Of a DNA stretch of 64,000 bases, positions 30,227-39,873 are shown in pieces; within the stretch, counting starts at the first letter, position 1; each line of letters opens with the position of its first letter. The stretch covers positions 186,001-250,000 of the forward strand of contig NZ_LTZG01000021.1 of the NCBI RefSeq assembly GCF_001592825.1, in the 5' to 3' direction. The stretch is from Planococcus maritimus. GTDB taxonomy: Bacteria; Bacillota; Bacilli; Bacillales_A; Planococcaceae. The notes beneath the pieces were generated by a model, which made no database searches, was not told the DNA's origin, and saw only the letters and a list, made by a program, of their open reading frames with translations. Position numbers and translations under genes: made by a program.

Positions 30227-31000
30227 TTATATAACTTTCGCTTCAGAGCGAAGCAAGCTGACAAGTTCAGACACTTGGCTCGGGATTTCGCCTTCCAAAA
30301 TACGGCCGGCTTGTTTTTTCGGTGGCAAGTAAACCTCGATCGTTTCGGTTTTCGCTTCTACATCCTCTTCATCGATATCCAAATCATCTAGTTCCAGCTC
30401 TTCAAGCGGTTTTTTCTTCGCTTTCATGATCCCTGGAAGTGAAGGATAGCGCGGCTCGTTCAAGCCTTGCTGAGCTGTGACCAATAGAGGCAAAGAAGTT
30501 TCCAACTCTTCTGCGTCCCCTTCGATATCACGGACGATTTTCACCGTTTCGCCTTCGATTTCCAAGCTCGTGATAGTCGTTACATAGTTGATGTCCAAAA
30601 GATCAGCTACGCGTGGTCCGACTTGTCCGGAACCGCCATCGATGGCTACGTTTCCTGCAAGGATCAAGTCCGCTTCTTTATCTTTCAAGTATTCTGCCAG
30701 TATGTATGCTGCCGTAAACTGGTCCATTTCTTCTACATCATCTTCGGTGTTGATCAACACCGCTTTATCAGCGCCCATTGCTAGTGCAGTGCGCAATTGC
30801 TTTTCAGCTTCCTCGTCGCCGATCGTGACCACTGTCACTTCGCCGCCGTGAGCGTCACGGACCGTAATGGCCTCTTCGATTGCATACTCGTCATATGGGT
30901 TGATGATGAATTCAGCGCCATCTTCTTGAATCTGGCCACCGGAAACAACCAGCTTTTCTTCTGTGTCAAACGTACGTTTTACCAATACATAAATGTTCAT
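30227..31000 (-). CDS. etfB: Electron transfer flavoprotein beta subunit
   Basis: AMP-binding partner of EtfA. MNIYVLVKRTFD opening, NPYDEYAIEEAI near residue 35, and the ETF-beta signature region VDGGSGQVGPRVADLL-type sequence near 123-137 (here AIDGGSGQVGPRVADLL in parts). 257 residues. ATG follows GGGAGG. Located between fadB and etfA. Confidence 0.96.
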   Translation of the reverse strand: MNIYVLVKRTFDTEEKLVVSGGQIQEDGAEFIINPYDEYAIEEAITVRDAHGGEVTVVTIGDEEAEKQLRTALAMGADKAVLINTEDDVEEMDQFTAAYILAEYLKDKEADLILAGNVAIDGGSGQVGPRVADLLDINYVTTITSLEIEGETVKIVRDIEGDAEELETSLPLLVTAQQGLNEPRYPSLPGIMKAKKKPLEELELDDLDIDEEDVEAKTETIEVYLPPKKQAGRILEGEIPSQVSELVSLLRSEAKVI

Positions 31001-31020
31001 GAACGTAAACCTCCCAAGTA

Positions 31021-31794
31021 TTATTTCCCTTTAAATTGTGCTTCGCGTTTTTCCAGGAAAGCGCTAATGCCTTCCTTTGCGTCTTCCGATACGAAAACCG
31101 TACCGAATGAATCCGCTTCTGCCTTGACCCCTTCTTCAAAAGCGCCGCGCTTCGAATACTGAAGCATGTCAATCGCTGCCTTAACAGATACCGGACTCTT
31201 TTTCGCAATTTTCTTCGCAATTGAAAGCGTTTGCGAAAGAAGTTCTTCTTCGCCGTAAAAACGGTTCGCAAGACCGAGCTGCACCGCTTCTGTGCCTGTA
31301 ATCGGATCACTCGTCAAGAGCATTTCAGCAGCCTTAGCCACTCCGACGTAACGCGGCAAGCGCTGTGTTCCGGCAAATCCTGGAATCAAACCCAGTTGAA
31401 GTTCCGGCAATCCCAGTTTAGCATTTTCTGTAACAAAACGCATATGGCAACTCATCGCAAGCTCTAAACCTCCGCCGAGCGCTGCCCCGTGGATAGCTGC
31501 GATGACCGGCTTGTGGAAGGTTTCCACGCGTTCAAAAACAGCTTGGCCACTAGCCGACAGTTTTGAAAATTCTTCCCCTGATGTTACTTGCGTGAACTCT
31601 TTGATGTCGGCTCCAGCCGAGAAGAAGCGCCCTTCCCCGTGCAAAACGATGGCACGAACATCTGAATCATTTTCCACTTCATCTAGAAGTGCATCGACTT
31701 CTAAAATCAGCGCGCGAGACAACGCATTTGCCGGCGGCCGGTTGATTGTTGCAATCGCTACCCCGTCTTCTTTTTTCCAGCTGATAAATTCCAC
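31021..31794 (-). CDS. fadB: Enoyl-CoA hydratase/isomerase family protein (YsiB/FadB)
   Basis: Crotonase-fold enzyme, probably hydrating enoyl-CoA in beta-oxidation. The oxyanion-hole segments are SAGADIKEF near residues 58-67 and [16 protein letters not shown] near 103-118, which contain the catalytic glutamate positions of hydratases. 257 residues. The start is GTG with GGAGGGG upstream; the ATG inside that region is out of frame. It is directly downstream of fadR, matching ysiA-ysiB in B. subtilis. Confidence 0.92.
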   Translation of the reverse strand: MEFISWKKEDGVAIATINRPPANALSRALILEVDALLDEVENDSDVRAIVLHGEGRFFSAGADIKEFTQVTSGEEFSKLSASGQAVFERVETFHKPVIAAIHGAALGGGLELAMSCHMRFVTENAKLGLPELQLGLIPGFAGTQRLPRYVGVAKAAEMLLTSDPITGTEAVQLGLANRFYGEEELLSQTLSIAKKIAKKSPVSVKAAIDMLQYSKRGAFEEGVKAEADSFGTVFVSEDAKEGISAFLEKREAQFKGK

Positions 31795-31812
31795 CTGCTC
31801 ATCCCCTCCCTT

Positions 31813-32397
31813 TTACGCTTGCATGCCTTTAAGCAATAAGCGCTGCACTTTCGGTGCGAGTTCGACCAAATCATATTTGTGATCGTTCATCACCCATGTA
31901 GTAATGGTCTCATCCATTGTACCAAAAACCATCTGGCGAGCTAAACGAATATCCATATTTTGATCAAATTCTCCCGACTCGATGCCGCTGACCAAAATCC
32001 GATCCATTAATTTCAAATAGCCTCGCAATACATTATTAATCTTCATGCGGATGTCGTGATTGGATTGCCGCAATTCAAGCTGCGTCACAATCGCTAAGTG
32101 AAGATCGCTCGCGAGCAAACTGAAATGGCTATTGATCATCATGCCAAGCTGATCCGCGGCACTTGCGTCTTTCGCGATAATTTTCTCCAACTCACTGACG
32201 AATACGCCCATCTTCTCTTCGAAGACAGAAATGAGAATGTCTTCTTTATTCTTGAAATACAAATATATTGTCCCGTCTGCTACACCTGCTTGCTTGGCAA
32301 TTTTCGAAACTTGCGCTTGGTGGTAACCATTCTCTGCGATGACGATGACCGCAGCGTCGATGATTTGCTTATATTTCGGTTTATCCTTTTTTACCAT
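31813..32397 (-). CDS. fadR: TetR-family repressor of fatty-acid degradation, FadR
   Basis: Represses beta-oxidation genes; in B. subtilis long-chain acyl-CoA releases it. The N-terminal helix-turn-helix is clear: IIDAAVIVIAENGY at 12-25 and QVSKIAKQAGVADGTIYLYF near 29-48. The C-terminal half is the ligand-binding helical domain. ATG 32397 gives 194 residues, the length of B. subtilis FadR. It has its own promoter with a 34-bp palindrome at the start point, so it very likely controls itself and the genes downstream. Confidence 0.93.
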   Translation of the reverse strand: MVKKDKPKYKQIIDAAVIVIAENGYHQAQVSKIAKQAGVADGTIYLYFKNKEDILISVFEEKMGVFVSELEKIIAKDASAADQLGMMINSHFSLLASDLHLAIVTQLELRQSNHDIRMKINNVLRGYLKLMDRILVSGIESGEFDQNMDIRLARQMVFGTMDETITTWVMNDHKYDLVELAPKVQRLLLKGMQA

Positions 32398-32420
32398 CCT
32401 GTCACCACCCAAAAAAAATA

Positions 32421-32454
32421 TGAAAATATGAATGGCGATTCATTCATATTTTCA
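32421..32454. promoter_or_regulatory. FadR operator: 34-bp perfect palindrome
   Basis: Arms TGAAAATATGAATG and CATTCATATTTTCA with a 6-bp centre, perfectly symmetrical. The core TGAATG-N6-CATTCA fits the FadR consensus known in B. subtilis (TGAATGAMTANTCATTCA). It touches the -10 box of the fadR promoter and covers the predicted start point. Confidence 0.9.
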
Positions 32455-32482
32455 TATTATCGTTTAGTTTAATTTGTGTCAA
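32454..32482 (-). promoter_or_regulatory. Sigma-A promoter of fadR
   Basis: Consensus TTGACA (32477-32482), 17-bp spacer, TAATAT (32454-32459) on the minus strand. The FadR palindrome begins at the -10, so bound repressor would block initiation. Confidence 0.85.
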
Positions 32483-32495
32483 GCTTTTGCCTAGG

Positions 32496-34187
32496 TCAGG
32501 AAGGAATTGCTTCGTCGCGTTTAGCGATTTCTTCATCCACTAAGGATCTGCGCAAAATCTTGCCCACTGCCGTCTTCGGAAGTTCATTACGGAACTCGTA
32601 GATGCGCGGCACTTTAAAGGCAGCCAGATTTTCGCGACAATGTTTATCCAGTTGTTCCTCTGTTACAGTATACCCTTCTTTTAGCACGATGTATGCCTTA
32701 ACCGTCTCGCCGCGGTACGGATCCGGGATTCCGGCGACGACACATTCCTGTATCGCTTCGTGTTCATACAGCACTTCTTCGATTTCCCTCGGATAAATAT
32801 TGAACCCTCCAGCGATGATCATGTCTTTTTTCCGATCGACGATAAAGAATTGCCCTTCGTCATTCATATAGCCAAGGTCTCCAGTCAACAACCAGCCATC
32901 GACGATTGTTGCTGCCGTCGCATCCGGCCGGTTCCAATAGCCTTTCATCACTTGAGGGCCCTTGATGGCGATTTCCCCAATCTGGCCGTTCGGCACCGGA
33001 TCGGTTGTTCCAGGAAGAAAAATTTCGCAGTCTGTATCCGGATAAGGCATGCCGATCGAACCTTTTGTCCGGTCGCCCCATACGAGATTCGAGTGGCTGA
33101 CAGGCGATGTTTCGGTCAGGCCATAGCCCTCGACAAGCTTGCCTCCTGTGATGCGCTCGAATTTCTCCTGTACTTCCGTTGGCAGCGGCGCGGACCCGCT
33201 CAAACACGCTTCAATGGAAGAGAGATCGTATTTCTGGATGTCCGGATGATTCAATAAGCCGATGTATAGCGTCGGTGCTCCTGGGAACAAGGTCGGCTTT
33301 TGCTTATTGATCGTTTTCAGCGCCTGTTCCGGGTCGAACTTCGGCAATAGCACCATCTTATTGCCTTGCATGACGGATAAGATCAAGACCGTCGTTAATC
33401 CGTAGACGTGAAACAATGGGATGATCCCCATGATGGTCTCTTCTCCGCGCGTCGATTTATACAACCATGCGTCACACATCGTTGCATTGGAGATGAGGTT
33501 TCGATGGGTCAGCATAACGCCTTTTGGCGATCCGGTTGTGCCTCCGGTATACTGCAATAGTGCGAGATCTTCATCAAAATCGAATGGCGGCTTGGTAATT
33601 TGCGGTGAGGCTGTTTTCATGATTTCCGTAAAGAGGTGATTAATTCCCCGATGTTCGACTTTCACCGTCATCCCGTATTGTTTTTTCTGGATGAACGGAT
33701 ACACTAGATTTTTCGGGAATGTCAGATAATCCTTGATGCCCGTGACGATAACGTTTTCGAGTTCCGTTTCTTTGATCACTTTGTTGATACGCGGGAATAA
33801 AATATCTAACGCAATGATGGCCTTAGCACCGGAATCTTTCATTTGATAGGAGATCTCCCGCTCGGTGTAAAGCGGATTGGTCATGACGACGACTCCCCCA
33901 GCGTAAAGAATTCCGTAAAAACTGATGACCGCCTGCGGGCAGTTTGGCAACATGATGGAGACCCGATCGCCTTTTTGAATACCGAGCTTTTGAAGGTAAT
34001 TGGCCATCTTCATAGCAGACTCGTATAACTCTTCGTAGCTCAGTTCCCTGCCTAGGAAATGAATGGCGGTTTTCTGCGGAAAGTCTTCATAAGCTTTCGT
34101 CAAATATTCCTGAACCGGCATGCTCGGGTACGTGAGCGTGTGCGGCACTTCCTCCGGATAATGGGCTAACCACGGTTTTTCGGACAT
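32496..34187 (-). CDS. lcfA: Long-chain fatty-acid--CoA ligase
   Basis: Activates fatty acids to acyl-CoA for beta-oxidation. The AMP-binding P-loop LLQYTGGTTGSPKGVML is near 210-226 (in parts), EGYGLTETSPV near 355, and the C-terminal hinge and catalytic lysine region VDRKKDMIIAGG and LPKTAVGKILRR are present. 563 residues. ATG has a GGGAGGTAG site. First gene of lcfA-fadR-fadB-etfB-etfA; its promoter overlaps a perfect cre. Confidence 0.95.
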   Translation of the reverse strand: MSEKPWLAHYPEEVPHTLTYPSMPVQEYLTKAYEDFPQKTAIHFLGRELSYEELYESAMKMANYLQKLGIQKGDRVSIMLPNCPQAVISFYGILYAGGVVVMTNPLYTEREISYQMKDSGAKAIIALDILFPRINKVIKETELENVIVTGIKDYLTFPKNLVYPFIQKKQYGMTVKVEHRGINHLFTEIMKTASPQITKPPFDFDEDLALLQYTGGTTGSPKGVMLTHRNLISNATMCDAWLYKSTRGEETIMGIIPLFHVYGLTTVLILSVMQGNKMVLLPKFDPEQALKTINKQKPTLFPGAPTLYIGLLNHPDIQKYDLSSIEACLSGSAPLPTEVQEKFERITGGKLVEGYGLTETSPVSHSNLVWGDRTKGSIGMPYPDTDCEIFLPGTTDPVPNGQIGEIAIKGPQVMKGYWNRPDATAATIVDGWLLTGDLGYMNDEGQFFIVDRKKDMIIAGGFNIYPREIEEVLYEHEAIQECVVAGIPDPYRGETVKAYIVLKEGYTVTEEQLDKHCRENLAAFKVPRIYEFRNELPKTAVGKILRRSLVDEEIAKRDEAIPS

Positions 34188-34238
34188 ACTTTCTACCTCC
34201 CCCTCTTTTGTCGGAATCGTGAGAATATTCCTATTTTA

Positions 34239-34267
34239 ATTATAAAGAATTATGATAACGCTTTCAA
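34239..34267 (-). promoter_or_regulatory. Sigma-A promoter of lcfA
   Basis: TTGAAA (34262-34267), 17-bp spacer, TATAAT (34239-34244) on the minus strand, about 50 bp before lcfA. Confidence 0.75.
34253..34266. promoter_or_regulatory. CcpA-binding cre site at lcfA
   Basis: TGAAAGCGTTATCA on the minus strand matches the cre consensus TGWAAnCGnTnWCA at every position. It overlaps the lcfA -35 box, the expected place for catabolite repression. The fatty-acid degradation operon is under CcpA in B. subtilis. Confidence 0.88.
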
Positions 34268-34296
34268 ACATTATTTTCCTTCTTATTTTACTCCAT

Positions 34297-34320
34297 AAAA
34301 AAAACGGCACACAGGCCGCT
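34297..34320 (-). terminator. Intrinsic terminator after the yshE/microprotein unit
   Basis: CGGC-CTGTGT-GCCG followed by eight T on the minus strand, directly after the small reading frame at 34322-34402. Confidence 0.75.
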
Positions 34321-34321
34321 T

Positions 34322-34402
34322 TTAAAAGATGAATAAGAAGACAATTCCCACAAGTACAAACAAGATACAAAAAACGATTAAAATTTTGATGAGGTTTTCC
34401 AT
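34322..34402 (-). CDS. Probable 26-residue membrane microprotein downstream of yshE
   Basis: Reads MENLIKILIVFCILFVLVGI then VFLFIF and stops. It is one hydrophobic helix after a short polar start. AGGAG overlaps the yshE stop codon (TAGGAG), nine bases before the ATG, and a terminator begins right after the stop. Those three facts argue for a real gene, coupled to yshE. It would insert in the membrane and may assist the YshE (DUF350) protein, but that is only inferred from position. No family recognised. Confidence 0.55.
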   Translation of the reverse strand: MENLIKILIVFCILFVLVGIVFLFIF

Positions 34403-34414
34403 TCGCTCCAACTC

Positions 34415-34828
34415 CTATGAAATACTCGCTCCAATGACATATGACAACCCAACCGAAATGGTCATCGATATCAAACCGACCGAACGGTTGTCGCGGGCGA
34501 TTTCTTCGTCCACTTTGAATTTTGGTGTCAAAAACTCAAAGAGAAGATACGCAAAGATCAATAGCACGAATCCGAAAAAACCCCAGCCGATCATTTCAAA
34601 AAGTGTCGTATGCTGTTCAATGGAAAAGCGGAAAATATTCGTGACGCCGAAAATTTTCCCGCCCGTCGCCATTGCTACTGCTAAATTGCCGCTCTTGATT
34701 TCTTCCCAATTTTTATACTTCGTCACGATCTCAAAAATGACCATCGCTACAATCAGGCATAATACTACGACACTGAAATAGCCAGCCGTCTCTACGAGCG
34801 GATGTGTCCAGAATCCTTCTTCAAGCAT
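34415..34828 (-). CDS. yshE: DUF350 membrane protein YshE
   Basis: A 137-residue protein with four predicted membrane segments in two repeats (VVLCLIVAMVIFEIV; FGFVLLIFAYLLFEF) and an acidic cytoplasmic stretch between (FKVDEEIARDN), as in DUF350/YshE proteins of unknown function. I chose ATG 34828 because GGAAGGGGAG has good spacing to it; a TTG two codons earlier is less likely. It follows mutS2 by 21 bp as in B. subtilis. Confidence 0.85.
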   Translation of the reverse strand: MLEEGFWTHPLVETAGYFSVVVLCLIVAMVIFEIVTKYKNWEEIKSGNLAVAMATGGKIFGVTNIFRFSIEQHTTLFEMIGWGFFGFVLLIFAYLLFEFLTPKFKVDEEIARDNRSVGLISMTISVGLSYVIGASIS

Positions 34829-34849
34829 GTCCAAGCTCCCCTTCCGCCC

Positions 34850-37210
34850 TTACTTCAGTTCAGCGACTGTTACGCCTGAGCCGCCTTCACCCGGCTCCCC
34901 AAAGCGATAGCTTTTGACGCGCGGATGTTTTTTCAAGTACTGCTGCACTCCTTGACGAAGTGCACCGGTTCCTTTTCCGTGGATAATGGAGACTTGATGA
35001 TAATTCGACAGCAACGCATCATCCAAATATTTCTCTACGCGTGACAGCGCGTCCTCGTAACGTTCCCCGCGCAGGTCCAATTCCATCTTCGTATAGCCTT
35101 CCCGGCCCTTCAAGCTGGTCATCGTACGCGTTTCTTTTTGCTTCTCCGGTTTGGTGTAGCTCAGATCGGATTCAGGCAACTTCATTTTCAGGATGCCAAC
35201 TTGAACGATCCATTCCGTATCGGAGACTTTCTCGACCAATGTCCCTTTTTGCCCGTAGGACAGCACTTTCACCTCATCGTTTTGCTTTAAAGCGACTGGT
35301 TCGTTTTTCTTTTTCGCTTTTTTCAACACGCGGTTTTCCGGCATGGCCGATTCTAAGCGCTTTTTCGCATCAATTAGTTGATGTTCTTTGACGCCAGTTT
35401 GCTGGTTCAACTGCATTTGACGCAGCTCTTTGATGACGGTTTCCGCTTCAGCGCGTGCCTGATCAACAATTTTACGCGCCTTTTCTTTGGCCTTGTCTTC
35501 TAACAGCTCTTTGCGGCTCTCGTAGTCCGCCAAGCGTTTTGCCAAGTCCTCTTTCAAGCTCTCGGACTCTTCGAGTACAGATCGCGTTTGGTTTGCATCT
35601 TGCTCAGCCTCACGGCGACTCTTCTCTAGCGAGGCGATCATCGAATCGACTTCTTTGCGATCTGTCCCGGTGAAACTTTTTGCATGGGAAATGATATGCT
35701 CCGGTAAGCCAAGACGCTTGGAAATTTCAAACGCGTTGCTGCGTCCCGGCACTCCAATCAAAAGACGGTATGTCGGGCTCAAGGTCTCGACATCGAATTC
35801 GACACTGGCGTTCGCGACACCTTCCCGGTTGTAGCCATAAGCTTTCAGTTCCGGATAATGAGTCGTTGCGATGACGCGCGCGCCTCTTCCGTGCACTTCG
35901 TCCAATAGAGAGATGGCAAGTGCTGCCCCTTCCTGCGGATCCGTACCGGCACCGAGTTCATCAAAAATGACGAGTGAGTTTTCATCAAATTTCTCCAAGA
36001 TGTCGACAATGTTCACCATGTGAGAGGAAAATGTACTTAAGCTTTGTTCGATTGATTGCTCGTCGCCGATATCGGCAAAAATTTGGTCGAAGACGGCCAG
36101 TTCGGAGCCTTCAAGCGCCGGAACAGGAAGCCCTGCCTGCGCCATCAACGTCGACAAACCGACCGTTTTCAAGGTAACAGTCTTACCGCCCGTATTTGGC
36201 CCGGTGATGACGATCGCTGTAATATCCCGGCCAAATTCAATATCGTTTGGCACCACTTCATCTAATGGAATAAGCGGATGTCGAGCTTTTTTCAATTTGA
36301 TATAGCCTTCTGTGTTCATATCAGGCTTTGAGCATTTATGGGCTTGCCCGTATTTGGCTTTCGCCAAGATCAAATCGACTTCCGCCAGTACGCCGACCAA
36401 GGTGAACAATTCATGCGCGACTTCCTGCACCTTAGCTGATAGCATCAGCAGGATGCGGTCGATTTCTTCTCGCTCTTTTAGCTTGAGACGGCGCACTTCG
36501 TTGTTTGCCTGAACGACAGCGTCCGGTTCAATGAAAAGTGTTTGGCCAGAAGATGATTGGTCATGGACGATGCCGCCATAATGGCTTCTGTATTCTTGCT
36601 TGACCGGAATGACGAAACGGTCATTGCGGATCGTAACAATCGAATCCGACAGCATTTTCGATGCATTGCGTCCGCGGATTAAGCTCTCAAGCTTTTCACG
36701 CACACGGCTTTCTTGCGCGCGCAAGGACTGACGTATGCTGCGCAGTTCAGAACTGGCACTGTCGACCACTGACCCGTTGTCATCGATGCACGCATTGATG
36801 TCGTGTTCGAGCTGCGTCAAAATCGGCATGCTTTCTTTTTTCTCCATGAAATGGGGAATGGCGATATCCTCTTCTGCATCGATGGCTTCAAGGAAGTGGC
36901 GTAGAATACGGCTGGCCCGAATGGTTGAAGAAACTTCCATTAATTCCACCGGACTCAAACTCCCGCCGATCTGCGCGCGTTTAGCTTGGGGGCGGATATC
37001 TGAGATGCCACCCATTGGCACATTGTTTTTAATGCGCAATAATTGCGCCGCTTCATCCATTTCTTCGAGCAAACGGTTTACTTCCGCAATATCCGTAGAC
37101 GGCAATAATTCTTTCACTAAGCCTTTACCAAGCGATGATGTGCAAAATGCCGCCACTTCTTCACGGATTTTATAGAATTCGAGAGTTCGTAATGCGCGCT
37201 CTGCGATCAT
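34850..37210 (-). CDS. mutS2: Endonuclease MutS2 (MutSB)
   Basis: MutS-like ATPase with an Smr nuclease tail; in Bacilli it suppresses homologous recombination and/or rescues collided ribosomes. Order: core and clamp domains (1-300), Walker A GPNTGGKT near 335, signature STFSSHM near 395, Walker [11 protein letters not shown] near 415-425, coiled coil 510-630, and C-terminal Smr domain with [12 protein letters not shown] near 715 and HGKGTGALR near 745. It lacks the mismatch-recognition domain of MutS. 786 residues. AGGAGG precedes the ATG. Confidence 0.96.
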   Translation of the reverse strand: MIAERALRTLEFYKIREEVAAFCTSSLGKGLVKELLPSTDIAEVNRLLEEMDEAAQLLRIKNNVPMGGISDIRPQAKRAQIGGSLSPVELMEVSSTIRASRILRHFLEAIDAEEDIAIPHFMEKKESMPILTQLEHDINACIDDNGSVVDSASSELRSIRQSLRAQESRVREKLESLIRGRNASKMLSDSIVTIRNDRFVIPVKQEYRSHYGGIVHDQSSSGQTLFIEPDAVVQANNEVRRLKLKEREEIDRILLMLSAKVQEVAHELFTLVGVLAEVDLILAKAKYGQAHKCSKPDMNTEGYIKLKKARHPLIPLDEVVPNDIEFGRDITAIVITGPNTGGKTVTLKTVGLSTLMAQAGLPVPALEGSELAVFDQIFADIGDEQSIEQSLSTFSSHMVNIVDILEKFDENSLVIFDELGAGTDPQEGAALAISLLDEVHGRGARVIATTHYPELKAYGYNREGVANASVEFDVETLSPTYRLLIGVPGRSNAFEISKRLGLPEHIISHAKSFTGTDRKEVDSMIASLEKSRREAEQDANQTRSVLEESESLKEDLAKRLADYESRKELLEDKAKEKARKIVDQARAEAETVIKELRQMQLNQQTGVKEHQLIDAKKRLESAMPENRVLKKAKKKNEPVALKQNDEVKVLSYGQKGTLVEKVSDTEWIVQVGILKMKLPESDLSYTKPEKQKETRTMTSLKGREGYTKMELDLRGERYEDALSRVEKYLDDALLSNYHQVSIIHGKGTGALRQGVQQYLKKHPRVKSYRFGEPGEGGSGVTVAELK

Positions 37211-37223
37211 ATAAACTCCTCCT

Positions 37224-38927
37224 TTATCGTTTCAAGAAATCTCTTAACTTCTCAAGCGGCCATGTATTGACCACATTGTCTTTTTTCAGCCATGCTTTTT
37301 GTGCATGACGAACCCCAGTTGCCATGACATCCAAGCCTTCCGTGGCATGGGCATCAGTATTGATAGCGACCGGAACTCCCTTTTCCTGCGCCATGACGAG
37401 CCATTCAACGGCAAGATCAAGGCGGTAAGGACTGGCGTTCAATTCGACGATTTTGCCGTATTCTTTGGCCCAATCGAGGATTTGTTCGACGTCTGGATTA
37501 TAGCCATCGCGTTTTCCGACGATGCGGCCAGTTGGATGCGCGATCATATGCACGTATGGGTTTTTCATCGCCGTCAGGATGCGTGCCATGATCTGGTTTT
37601 GCGGCTGTTGGAAGCTCGAATGGATACTGGCAATGACGAAATCCAATTGCGCAAGCACTTCATCATCAAAATCCAAACTGCCATCCGGCAAAATATCCAT
37701 TTCGGTACCAGACATTACGTCGATGCTGTCATGACGTCCGTTCGCTTCACGTATTTTCTCATTTTGTTCTAATAGACGCTCGGGCGTCAAGCCGTTCGCG
37801 ACTTTCAAGTATTGCGAATGATCGGTGATGACCATGTATTCGTAACCACGTTCACGGCAAGCGTCGATCATTTCATCAATTGAATGAGCGCCATCTGACC
37901 AAGTGGTGTGCATGTGCAAGTCGCCTCGGATATCATCTAGTGAGACAAGCGATGGCAATTCATCGATCCGATCGATTTCACGGCCGTCTTCGCGGACGGT
38001 CGGTGGAATGAAAGGCAAATTAAAATGAGCAAAAAAGGCTTCTTCCGTTTCGAAAGTCAATACGGACCCGTCTTCTTGTTCCACGCCGTATTCGCTGATT
38101 TTCTCTTTTTTCGCTTTGGCCAGCTGCCGCATGCGAACGTTATGATCTTTTGAACCCGTAAAATGATGCAGCGCCGTTGCGAATTCTTCCGGTGCCACCA
38201 AGCGAAAATCGACATCGATGGGCTCAACCACTTCCACTGCGACCGATACTTTCGTGTCCCCGGAGGCGATCGTTTCTTTTACAGGCAAGCCGGCGAGCAG
38301 CTGTTCTTTCACTTTAGCTGGTTCATCGGTCGCCACGATAAAGTCGAGGTCTTTACTCGTCTCTTTCGTCCGGCGGAAGCTGCCGGCCACTGAAAATTTT
38401 GCCACATCGGAAATCGTCGTTAGCAAGTTTTCAATAAATGCCACCGTTTCTTCTGTTTTCCAAATAGGATGGCGGCCTGGGTCTGTTTCAAAGTTCTCCA
38501 GTTCGAGCAGGATTTTCTCTTCTGATTTCGCCCCAAACCCTGGAAGCGCTTGAACACGTCCGTCAATGCAGGCTTGTTTCAGCGATTCCATTGAATCCAC
38601 GCCGAGTTCTTTGTACAGCTTGGCAATTTTCTTGCCGCCAAGGCCTTGCAATTTGAGCATCGGCACAAGCCCTTTTGGCACTTCTTCCTGAAGTTCTTCG
38701 AGGACCGAAGATTTCCCTTCCGCAATCAGTTCCGTAATGACATCCCCCGTCCCTTTTCCGATGCCTTTCAGCTTTGTGACATCTTCGATTTCATCCAAGC
38801 TGCGCTGGTCCAGTTCAAGTGCTTGGGCGGCTTTTCGGAAAGCCGATACTTTGAATGGGTTGTCCCCTTTTAATTCCATATATAACGCAATATTTTCCAA
38901 AGTGCGGATAATAATTTTTTTATTCAT
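37224..38927 (-). CDS. polX: DNA polymerase/3'-5' exonuclease PolX
   Basis: Family X repair polymerase with a PHP nuclease domain. Order: N-terminal helix-hairpin-helix region ([12 protein letters not shown] near 55; [13 protein letters not shown] near 95), polymerase palm with the DLDFIVA metal site near 195 and DVDFRLV near 235, then PHP from about 335 with [10 protein letters not shown] and H-rich metal motifs ([23 protein letters not shown]). I prefer ATG 38927 (567 residues) because GGGAGG is correctly spaced; an ATG three codons upstream is too close to it. Confidence 0.95.
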   Translation of the reverse strand: MNKKIIIRTLENIALYMELKGDNPFKVSAFRKAAQALELDQRSLDEIEDVTKLKGIGKGTGDVITELIAEGKSSVLEELQEEVPKGLVPMLKLQGLGGKKIAKLYKELGVDSMESLKQACIDGRVQALPGFGAKSEEKILLELENFETDPGRHPIWKTEETVAFIENLLTTISDVAKFSVAGSFRRTKETSKDLDFIVATDEPAKVKEQLLAGLPVKETIASGDTKVSVAVEVVEPIDVDFRLVAPEEFATALHHFTGSKDHNVRMRQLAKAKKEKISEYGVEQEDGSVLTFETEEAFFAHFNLPFIPPTVREDGREIDRIDELPSLVSLDDIRGDLHMHTTWSDGAHSIDEMIDACRERGYEYMVITDHSQYLKVANGLTPERLLEQNEKIREANGRHDSIDVMSGTEMDILPDGSLDFDDEVLAQLDFVIASIHSSFQQPQNQIMARILTAMKNPYVHMIAHPTGRIVGKRDGYNPDVEQILDWAKEYGKIVELNASPYRLDLAVEWLVMAQEKGVPVAINTDAHATEGLDVMATGVRHAQKAWLKKDNVVNTWPLEKLRDFLKR

Positions 38928-38955
38928 CGGAAACATGCCTCCCTAATCGGTTCAT

Positions 38956-38984
38956 AAAAAAACTCCCCTCGTAAGAGAGAAGTT
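38956..38984 (-). terminator. Imperfect intrinsic terminator after cvpA
   Basis: AACTTCTCTC-TTA-CGAGGGGAGTT with mismatches, followed by seven T on the minus strand. It lies between cvpA and polX, so polX may be partly read through or have its own promoter. Confidence 0.6.
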
Positions 38985-38988
38985 CCTA

Positions 38989-39525
38989 CTACATATAAAT
39001 ATACCACCATTCTTTCACTTTCTCAGAGAAATAAGGCGTATGCTCCAGGATGGCGCGTGCGATTCCGGAGTTTTCGATTTGGTTTTGAATCACGTCGATC
39101 GGCAATAGCGCAAATACATACAAACCGATGAACAACAGGATGTGTGCTTCGATTAATCCGAGGACAGCACCGAAAATGCGGCTCAAGAACCCGAGCACCG
39201 GGATGTATTTGATAAAATCGAACATTGAGGCAATCAGCGTCAGCAAAAACTTCACGACAAAGAAAATGAGTGCGAATGCCAAGAGCTGGTAAAAGGTTTC
39301 GTCCAGATTTAATTGTTCGAAAGCCATCGCAAAGCGCGAAGTCTCATCGACTGTCGGGTATGGAACCCATAACACAAAGTTTTCCGATAGCGGTTTATAA
39401 TACGTGTAAGCGACAATTAGCGCAACAACAAAGCCGACCATGTGCAAAAATTGCAGCACGAGCCCTCGTTTGAAGCCGACTAAAATTCCCGCTAGAAGCA
39501 ATACCAATAAGATTAAATCAAGCAT
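38989..39525 (-). CDS. cvpA: CvpA family membrane protein (YshB)
   Basis: A 178-residue protein with four to five membrane segments and the CvpA opening LDLILLVLLLAGILVGFKRG (in parts), ending with a hydrophobic hairpin and a polar tail. CvpA relatives are tied to colicin V production in E. coli and envelope homeostasis; function in Firmicutes is unclear. It is five bases downstream of zapA and in the yshA-yshB arrangement. Confidence 0.88.
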   Translation of the reverse strand: MLDLILLVLLLAGILVGFKRGLVLQFLHMVGFVVALIVAYTYYKPLSENFVLWVPYPTVDETSRFAMAFEQLNLDETFYQLLAFALIFFVVKFLLTLIASMFDFIKYIPVLGFLSRIFGAVLGLIEAHILLFIGLYVFALLPIDVIQNQIENSGIARAILEHTPYFSEKVKEWWYIYM

Positions 39526-39530
39526 ATCCG

Positions 39531-39791
39531 TCAGCCCTTCAAGTTATTCAATTCAATTTCCATTTGTTCTAGCTGCTCTTTCAGTTTAAGATATTCATGT
39601 GTCGCATTTACCGCAGTCAATACGGCTAGTTTTGCCTGGTCAAGCGATGGATTGGCGGCGTTGATCTCCCGCATCTTGCTATCGACCATGGACGCGACAA
39701 GCCTCATATGGCCGGATGTCTCAGTACCAAGCATCTTATATGTATGGCCATATATATCAACGACAGTGCGAATTTTATGCTGCTCTTGCAA
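39531..39791 (-). CDS. zapA: Cell-division protein ZapA
   Basis: Bundles FtsZ filaments in the Z ring. The [13 protein letters not shown] start and [16 protein letters not shown] motif near residues 27-42 are typical, followed by a coiled-coil tail ([16 protein letters not shown]). The start is TTG at 39791, chosen because AAAGGGGGAA precedes it by eight bases. It gives 86 residues against 85 in B. subtilis. The open frame runs 45 codons further upstream through the promoter, which is not coding. Confidence 0.93.
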   Translation of the reverse strand: MQEQHKIRTVVDIYGHTYKMLGTETSGHMRLVASMVDSKMREINAANPSLDQAKLAVLTAVNATHEYLKLKEQLEQMEIELNNLKG

Positions 39792-39822
39792 TGCACGTTC
39801 CCCCTTTGGAATTCTATAGACC

Positions 39823-39852
39823 ATCATAACACGAACACGAGCGGATTGTGAA
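39823..39852 (-). promoter_or_regulatory. Probable promoter of zapA-cvpA
   Basis: TTCACA (39847-39852), 18-bp spacer, TATGAT (39823-39828) on the minus strand, in the 82-bp gap between the divergent zapA and rnhC. Confidence 0.45.
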
Positions 39853-39873
39853 TCATAAGAAAGGGGCCTCCCT

